The notes under the pieces were generated by a model. The model had not been told where the DNA came from. It worked only from the letters and a program-made list of their open reading frames with translations, and made no database searches. A stretch of 64,000 bases of DNA from UBA6115 sp050952935 (GTDB lineage: Bacteria; Bacillota; Clostridia; Christensenellales; Aristaeellaceae): the NCBI GenBank assembly GCA_050952935.1, contig JBMNLS010000001.1, positions 124,001 to 188,000 on the forward strand, in the 5' to 3' direction. Of this stretch, positions 59,134 to 64,000 are shown in pieces. Numbering within the stretch: position 1 is the stretch's first letter; each line of letters starts with the position of its first letter. A program made the position numbers and the translations under genes.

Positions 59134-61143
59134 ATGATGCAGACTCATCTAAATCGTTCCCCCCAGGAGGGCGTGTGGCAGTCCTATCTGCGATTGCTTT
59201 CCCATGATTTTCCCACCCAGCGCGCGGCGGTGGCGGAGATCATCCGGCTGAAAACCCGGCTGCAACTGCCCAAGGGCACAGAGTATTTCTTTTCCGACCT
59301 GCATGGCGAGCATATGCGCTTCCAGCGCATGCTGGCCAGCGCCTCCGGCACCATCCGGGACAAAATTGACACTTTGTTTTACTCTGCCTTAAACCCTGAG
59401 GACAGGGACGAGCTGGCCCAAGTGGTGTATGACCCGGAAAACACGCTGCGCCGCCTGCAGGAGGCGGGCAAGCTGCGGGAAAACTGGTACCACCTGACCA
59501 TTGTCAGGCTGATTCAGGTGCTCAAGATAGTATCCGCCAAATACACCCGGGGCATGGCCCGGGAGCAGATGGCGCCTGACTTCAGAAGCGCCATTGATGA
59601 GCTGGTTTATAAGGATGAGGACGAGAGCCGTATGACTTATCACTACGCGGTGATCCGGGCGATCCTTGATACTGGGGTGGCGGGGGACTTTATCTGCGCG
59701 GTGGCGGCGACCATTCGCTCTCTCTGTGTGGCGCGGCTCCACATCATCGGTGACATTTTTGACCGGGGTGCCCATCCGGATTTGATCATGGATGAGCTGA
59801 TCGCTTTCCACGATGTGGACATCCAGTGGGGCAACCACGACCTGCTGTGGATAGGCGCTGCCATGGGCAATGAGGCCCTGATCACCAATGTCATGCGCCA
59901 GGGCATCAACTATAATACCTATGACCTGCTGGAGGATGGCTACGGCATCAACCTGAGGCCCCTCTCCATGTTTGCCGACGCCACCTACCGGGATGATCCC
60001 TGCGAGATTTTCAGACCCAAGAACGAGTTTAACGAAAACCAGTTTGACACCGTTGACCCGGCCCTGGGCGCCAAGATGCTCAAGGCCATGACCGTCATCC
60101 AGATGAAGCTGGAAGGCCAGCTGCTGGCCCGCCGCCCGGAATACGGCATGGCTCAGCGGGATCTTTTAAGCCGGGTGGACTTTGCCAAGGGCACCGTGAT
60201 GGTGGACGGCCAGGAGCATCCCCTCAGGGATACCCATTTCCCCACCGTTGACCCCAAGGATCCCCTGAAGCTAAGCCCTGAGGAAAGCGAATTGATGCGC
60301 TCCCTGGTGGCCTCCTTCCGCCACAGCCGCCGCCTGCAGTCCCACATGCGCTTCCTGATGAGCCACGGGGCTGTGTACCTGAAGTTCAACGGCAACCTGC
60401 TCTATCATGGCTGCGTGCCCATGCGGGAGGACGGCAGCTTTGATGTTCTTGAGATTGATGGCCAGGCCCTCTCAGGCCAGCCCCTCTTTGACTACATTGA
60501 CCGGATGGCCAGGGACGCCGTCTTCCTGCCCTATGACAGCCCCCAGCAGGTGAAGGCAAGGGATTTCCTGTGGTATCTGTGGTGCGGGCCCAAGTCGCCC
60601 ATCTTTGGAAAAGACCGCATGGCCACCTTTGAGCGCGCCTTCCTGACAGACAAATCCACCCACAAGGAAACCATGAACCCCTACTACCGCCTGATCAATG
60701 AGGAGGCCGCCTGCCGCAGCATCCTGGAGGCCTTCGGCCTGGATCCTGACCGGGGCCATATCATCAACGGCCATGTGCCGGTGAAACTCCTCAAGGGCGA
60801 AAGTCCCATCAAGGGCGGCGGGCGTTTGTTTGTGATTGACGGGGGCATGTCCAAAGCCTATCAGAAAACCACCGGCATGGGCGGGTATACCCTCATCATC
60901 AACTCCCACTCCATTGCCCTGGCCCAGCATCCGGCAGATGTGGCCGGGGAAGACGCCCCCTTTGACAGCCCCATCCTGGAGGTGGTGGAGCGCTTCCCCA
61001 GGCGCCTGACCGTGGCAGACACCGATGAAAGCGCCGACATGCACCGGCAGATTGAAGACCTGGGGCATCTGATTGCCGCCTACCGCTCAGGCGAGGTGGC
61101 CGAGCAGGGCCGCCAGTCCCTGGTTCCCTTGCAGTATGATTAA
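59134..61143 (+). CDS. fbp: Fructose-1,6-bisphosphatase, class III
   Basis: Gluconeogenic phosphatase of the firmicute-specific class III. The 669-residue protein carries the metallophosphoesterase motifs FSDLHGEHMRFQRML, HIIGDIFDRGAHPD and WGNHDLLWIGAAMGN, plus HIINGHVPVKLLKGE near the C-terminus. The start at 59134 (or the adjacent ATG at 59137) follows GGAGG; earlier in-frame ATGs lie before that site. Confidence 0.96.
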   Translation: MMQTHLNRSPQEGVWQSYLRLLSHDFPTQRAAVAEIIRLKTRLQLPKGTEYFFSDLHGEHMRFQRMLASASGTIRDKIDTLFYSALNPEDRDELAQVVYDPENTLRRLQEAGKLRENWYHLTIVRLIQVLKIVSAKYTRGMAREQMAPDFRSAIDELVYKDEDESRMTYHYAVIRAILDTGVAGDFICAVAATIRSLCVARLHIIGDIFDRGAHPDLIMDELIAFHDVDIQWGNHDLLWIGAAMGNEALITNVMRQGINYNTYDLLEDGYGINLRPLSMFADATYRDDPCEIFRPKNEFNENQFDTVDPALGAKMLKAMTVIQMKLEGQLLARRPEYGMAQRDLLSRVDFAKGTVMVDGQEHPLRDTHFPTVDPKDPLKLSPEESELMRSLVASFRHSRRLQSHMRFLMSHGAVYLKFNGNLLYHGCVPMREDGSFDVLEIDGQALSGQPLFDYIDRMARDAVFLPYDSPQQVKARDFLWYLWCGPKSPIFGKDRMATFERAFLTDKSTHKETMNPYYRLINEEAACRSILEAFGLDPDRGHIINGHVPVKLLKGESPIKGGGRLFVIDGGMSKAYQKTTGMGGYTLIINSHSIALAQHPADVAGEDAPFDSPILEVVERFPRRLTVADTDESADMHRQIEDLGHLIAAYRSGEVAEQGRQSLVPLQYD

Positions 61144-61168
61144 TGGACTTGTGTAAAGGAGACAAACA

Positions 61169-62035
61169 ATGAAAATCGCGTTTATTGGCACCGGTGTCAT
61201 GGGCCTGCCCATGGCGGGGCACCTGATGGATGCGGGGCACGATGTGACGATTTATACCCGCACCAAATCAAAGGCGGATCCCCTGGTGGCAAAGGGCGCC
61301 AAGTGTTTTGACGCCATTGGCCCCTGCGTCTGTGACCGGGAGGCTGTCATCACCATGGTGGGCTTCCCCAAAGATGTGGAGGAGGTTTACCTGGGCGAAG
61401 GCGGCATCCTAAAAAACGCGCCCGAAGGCGCCCTTGTCATCGACATGACCACCACCAGCCCCGCCCTCTGGCAGCGCATCGCGGCGGAGGCCAGGCAGCG
61501 GGGGCTAAGGCCCCTTGACGCTCCGGTTTCCGGCGGGGACTCCGGCGCCAGGGCCGGGACGCTGGCCATCATGGTGGGCGGCGAAACGGCGGACTTTGAG
61601 GCCGCCCTCCCCCTCTTTGAAAAGATGGGGAAAAACATCATCCATGAAGGCGGCGACGGGGCCGGCCAGCACACAAAAATGGCCAACCAGATTGCCATCG
61701 CGGGCGCTGTCACCGCCGTGGCTGAGGCCGTGTGCTATGGTGAGGCCGCAGGGCTTGATCTGACCAAAATGCTGGGCACCATCTCCACCGGCGCCGCCGG
61801 CTCCTGGCAGATGTCCAACAACGGCCCTAAGATGGTTATTGGTGATTACGCCCCCGGTTTTTTTATCAAGCATTTTGTCAAAGACCTGCGCATCGCCCTG
61901 GAGGAAAGCCAGGAGCGGGGCTTGAAACTGCCCATCCTCAAAAAGGCGCTGAAGATGTACGCTGAAATGGAAGAAAAGGGCCAGGGCGACCTGGGGACGC
62001 AAGCGATCATTGAACAATATAGGAATGAGGACTGA
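61169..62035 (+). CDS. Beta-hydroxyacid dehydrogenase family NAD(P)-dependent oxidoreductase, copy 2
   Basis: A 288-residue relative of tartronate-semialdehyde reductase. It has IAFIGTGVMGLPMAGHLMDA at the start, PLDAPVSGGDSGARAGTLAI near residue 115, and the catalytic Lys in GAGQHTKMANQIAIAG. The DSGA substrate loop differs from the first copy's SWGA. AAGGAG lies before the start. It probably reduces a short hydroxyacid semialdehyde. Confidence 0.9.
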   Translation: MKIAFIGTGVMGLPMAGHLMDAGHDVTIYTRTKSKADPLVAKGAKCFDAIGPCVCDREAVITMVGFPKDVEEVYLGEGGILKNAPEGALVIDMTTTSPALWQRIAAEARQRGLRPLDAPVSGGDSGARAGTLAIMVGGETADFEAALPLFEKMGKNIIHEGGDGAGQHTKMANQIAIAGAVTAVAEAVCYGEAAGLDLTKMLGTISTGAAGSWQMSNNGPKMVIGDYAPGFFIKHFVKDLRIALEESQERGLKLPILKKALKMYAEMEEKGQGDLGTQAIIEQYRNED

Positions 62036-62043
62036 GTATTGTC

Positions 62044-62077
62044 GGGGAGGGGGCTTTTTGAATAAAGCCCCCTCCCC
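62044..62077 (+). terminator. Terminator after the second beta-hydroxyacid dehydrogenase gene
   Basis: A perfect 14-bp stem GGGGAGGGGGCTTT (62044-62057) with AAAGCCCCCTCCCC (62064-62077). It lies eight bases after the gene's stop and opposite the end of the DUF2007 gene. Confidence 0.65.
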
Positions 62078-62115
62078 GTACCCCTCCCTGAAAAACTTCA
62101 TCAGGGAAAAAGGGT

Positions 62116-62436
62116 TTAGCTGTCAGCCGGTGCCTTCCCTGGCGCTTCCTTCAGCACCAGGGCCAGCTCATTGGCCTTGTCATACAGGGCGTAGGGCACA
62201 TAGATGCTGTAGGATTCCAGCATTTCCCCCGCCCAGGTGGCCAGGCCGGCCCCCAGCCGGCCTTCCTTCAAAAAAGGGAGGCCTTCTTCTTTGAGCATGG
62301 CTTCCATGATGCCCGCCTGGATGCTGCCGCTCCGGAAGAGCAGCACCTGATCATCGGGCCGGGGTTCCCTGACTTCATGACGGCGGGTGGGACAGGGCGC
62401 TTCCATCAATTTGCGGCATTGGATGCAGTACAGCAT
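62116..62436 (-). CDS. DUF2007 domain-containing protein (putative signal-transducing)
   Basis: A 106-residue protein. The N-terminus has CIQC and a further Cys at position 15, possibly a small metal site. The DUF2007-like domain follows: VLLFRSGSIQAGIMEAMLKE, then LPFLKEGR and YSIYVPYALYDKANEL. AGGAGG precedes the ATG. Members are thought to bind a partner via this small alpha-beta fold; the actual role is unknown. Confidence 0.7.
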   Translation of the reverse strand: MLYCIQCRKLMEAPCPTRRHEVREPRPDDQVLLFRSGSIQAGIMEAMLKEEGLPFLKEGRLGAGLATWAGEMLESYSIYVPYALYDKANELALVLKEAPGKAPADS

Positions 62437-62525
62437 AAGGCTCGCCTCCTTAAACTTGTTTTTCTTCGTATCCCAATTATATCATAACACCTAAAAAGCA
62501 GCTGCAAGCGCCTACTTTCTCACTA

Positions 62526-62553
62526 CGGCAAAGTGCCCGCAGACACTTTGCCG
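62526..62553 (-). terminator. Second hairpin past trxA
   Basis: Stem CGGCAAAGTG / CACTTTGCCG, 10 bp and perfect, just beyond the main terminator. It may be a back-up or serve another transcript. Confidence 0.5.
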
Positions 62554-62557
62554 ATAC

Positions 62558-62583
62558 AAAAAAGCGGCCATATGCGCCGCTTT
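62558..62583 (-). terminator. Intrinsic terminator of trxA
   Basis: On the minus strand AAGCGGC pairs with GCCGCTT and is followed by a run of T. Confidence 0.75.
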
Positions 62584-62605
62584 GATAAGGTTAGCCTGGG
62601 GCTGA

Positions 62606-62914
62606 TCAGCCCAGCATCGCCAGGATGTTCTGCTTGGGCACAGCGCCGATAGTTTTATTGGCGACTTCGCCGTTTTTGAACACATACAGGGAGGGGATGG
62701 ACATGATGCGGTAGCGCCTGGCCAGCTCCTGCTCCTGATCCACATTGATCTTGCCAACCTTGATTTCCGGATGTTCCTTGGCGATTTCTTCCACCACGGG
62801 GCTCACCATGCGGCAGGGGCCGCACCAGGCCGCCCAGAAATCAACCAGCACGGGCTTGTCCGACTGAAGGACTTCCTTTTCAAAATTGTCTTTTGTAATC
62901 TCGATGACTGACAT
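62606..62914 (-). CDS. trxA: Thioredoxin
   Basis: A 102-residue thioredoxin with the redox site WCGPC (Cys31, Cys34) in LVDFWAAWCGPCRM and the cis-Pro in IMSIPSLYVF. It reduces protein disulfides in the cytoplasm. GAAAGGTGG precedes the start. Length and all key residues are standard. Confidence 0.96.
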   Translation of the reverse strand: MSVIEITKDNFEKEVLQSDKPVLVDFWAAWCGPCRMVSPVVEEIAKEHPEIKVGKINVDQEQELARRYRIMSIPSLYVFKNGEVANKTIGAVPKQNILAMLG

Positions 62915-63131
62915 GTTCTTTCCACCTTTCTAACTTAGCGCGATGCGCTATTATGAAATATACCCCCATCAACAGCGGATAAACACGCTCCTGTTTCTTA
63001 CATTCCCTGGGCCAGGTATTTTCTAATGGGATAGCATAGCGGCTTTTCCGGAAGACGGTGCAGCCCATAGCGCTCAGGAATTCAAGGGTTTTCAACGGCG
63101 AAAGCCATCAATTCACATGAAAAACGGCATC

Positions 63132-63165
63132 AAAAAAGCGGGGGCTTGCTTATCAACCCCCCCGC
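63132..63165 (-). terminator. Intrinsic terminator of the 5'-nucleotidase gene
   Basis: On the minus strand GCGGGGG pairs with CCCCCGC and is followed by six T. The rest of 62915-63185 has no credible gene. Confidence 0.8.
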
Positions 63166-63185
63166 CAAGTTTCATCATTCAGGGA

Positions 63186-64000
63186 TTATTTAATCACGGT
63201 GATCCTGCCTTGGGGGTTGGCATAGTCCTGGCCCACCACGCCGCCAAGCACTGTGGTGACATAGTTCACCAGCGCGTCCTCCAGCGCCACGCCGGTTTTA
63301 TAGCCGCTGGTGGCGTTGGGGTAGCGGAAGGCGTAATAGGTGCCACCGCCGGCGGCGGTAAAGTCGTTGGTGGCGATCAGGTACAGCCCCTCCAGATCAA
63401 AGGGCTGTCCTCCCACCGATTTGATCTTTATCCGGCTGCCAGGCTTGGCAGGGGCGTAGTAGGTGGAATCCGGGTACTGCTCTCCGTTTTCATAGGGCAC
63501 GGTGGTATCAATGCTAAACTGGATGCCCGCTACCTGAGGAAAAGCGCCCAAAGCCTTCGGTGTGGAACAGGTGGCGGCTTCCAAAGCCTCCAAAAGCTCC
63601 GAACCCTTGATTTCAAGGACGCAGATCTCATTGTCGAAGGGGAACACGGTCTTCATGTCGTTCATGGTGATGTCGCCAATTTGAATGCTGGCGCGGATGC
63701 TGCCCCCGTTGATGATGGTGGCCGCTACCCTGTCGCCGAGTGCTCCCTTAGCTGCCCACAGGATAGCATCTGCGGCAAAATCGCCCAGATTGGTTTCTTC
63801 GGTACGGTTTCCGGGATCGCGTTCGCCGTTTAAGAGCACTTCTGTTTTGGCAAAGACCATGGACAGTTCTTCCAGAATCGTCTGATGAGCGCTGTTGACC
63901 AGTTCGGCTACCTCAGGATCCAGCTGGGCGCTCAGCAGGGCGCTGTAAGTCTCGCCTTCTATTTCCACCACGGCGCTTTTGCCAAGGCCTGAAAACTGGC
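63186..64000 (-). CDS. 5'-nucleotidase / UshA-type metallophosphatase, C-terminal part (partial)
   Basis: The frame is open to the right edge, so the N-terminal metallophosphoesterase domain lies outside. The visible 270 residues are the 5'-nucleotidase C-terminal domain: NLGDFAADAILWAAKG, INGGSIRASIQIGDITMNDM, VFPFDNEI, and ATNDFTAAGGGTYYAF. Such proteins are usually exported and hydrolyse nucleotides or sugar nucleotides. A terminator follows the stop. Confidence 0.88.
   Translation of the reverse strand, partial: QFSGLGKSAVVEIEGETYSALLSAQLDPEVAELVNSAHQTILEELSMVFAKTEVLLNGERDPGNRTEETNLGDFAADAILWAAKGALGDRVAATIINGGSIRASIQIGDITMNDMKTVFPFDNEICVLEIKGSELLEALEAATCSTPKALGAFPQVAGIQFSIDTTVPYENGEQYPDSTYYAPAKPGSRIKIKSVGGQPFDLEGLYLIATNDFTAAGGGTYYAFRYPNATSGYKTGVALEDALVNYVTTVLGGVVGQDYANPQGRITVIK

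Noticed and set aside
62880..63095. A 71-codon minus-strand frame upstream of trxA
   Set aside because: It overlaps the trxA start in another frame, has no good ribosome-binding site and shows no motif.

Overview
The window looks like a chromosomal segment of an anaerobic, fermentative Gram-positive bacterium of the Clostridia. The evidence is: near-universal GGAGG-type ribosome-binding sites, a class III fructose-bisphosphatase, a DUF1385-prmC-prfA order, secreted SH3b and peptidoglycan-binding proteins, a citrate lyase, TRAP transporters, and ferredoxin-type 2-oxoacid metabolism. A group such as Christensenellales is plausible but cannot be shown from the sequence. Most of the window is GC-rich. 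Two stretches are visibly AT-rich: about 1-8,530 and about 57,610-58,970. Both look like later arrivals.

Region 1 (1-8,200, plus strand, AT-rich) starts with the last codons of a 2-oxoacid:ferredoxin oxidoreductase subunit. It continues with phosphate butyryltransferase, butyrate kinase, a YczE-like membrane protein, a D-2-hydroxyacid dehydrogenase, a TAXI-type TRAP transporter and a DUF362 protein. Together these can import an organic acid, oxidise a 2-hydroxyacid to a 2-oxoacid, decarboxylate it to an acyl-CoA and recover ATP. Region 2 (8,500-16,300) holds a split threonine/serine exporter, a GNAT enzyme, an ArsC/Spx-like protein, and a minus-strand operon of three M42 aminopeptidases followed by a short alanyl-tRNA synthetase. 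Region 3 (16,300-24,100) is a sugar locus: a GH65 phosphorylase with its ABC transporter, a divergent AraC regulator and a nearby SDR enzyme. Region 4 (24,100-33,100) holds a flavoprotein, a giant SH3b-repeat secreted protein, a phosphoglucomutase, an aldo/keto reductase, a HAD phosphatase and MscL with a zinc ribbon.

Region 5 (33,200-48,600, plus strand) is the most distinctive part. It has two complete E1alpha-E1beta-E2 sets of 2-oxoacid dehydrogenase complexes with one E3. Between and around them lie a DctPQM TRAP transporter, a beta-hydroxyacid dehydrogenase, a zinc alcohol dehydrogenase, a PPC/DUF296 protein, an MBL-fold protein and a lipoate-protein ligase. The first E1alpha departs from the standard thiamine-diphosphate motif. 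A consensus promoter followed by a 34-bp near-palindrome precedes the locus. Region 6 (48,600-52,400) has citrate lyase citDEF facing an AEC carrier, with back-to-back consensus promoters.

Region 7 (52,500-64,000) is mostly housekeeping: a MATE exporter, DUF1385, prmC, prfA, a membrane-anchored peptidoglycan-binding protein, fbp, a second beta-hydroxyacid dehydrogenase, a DUF2007 protein, thioredoxin and the C-terminal part of a 5'-nucleotidase. It is interrupted by an AT-rich DUF4238 gene lying between imperfect direct repeats. I see no tRNA, rRNA, CRISPR array or intact insertion sequence. Promoters, hairpins and repeats were read by eye and not computed.
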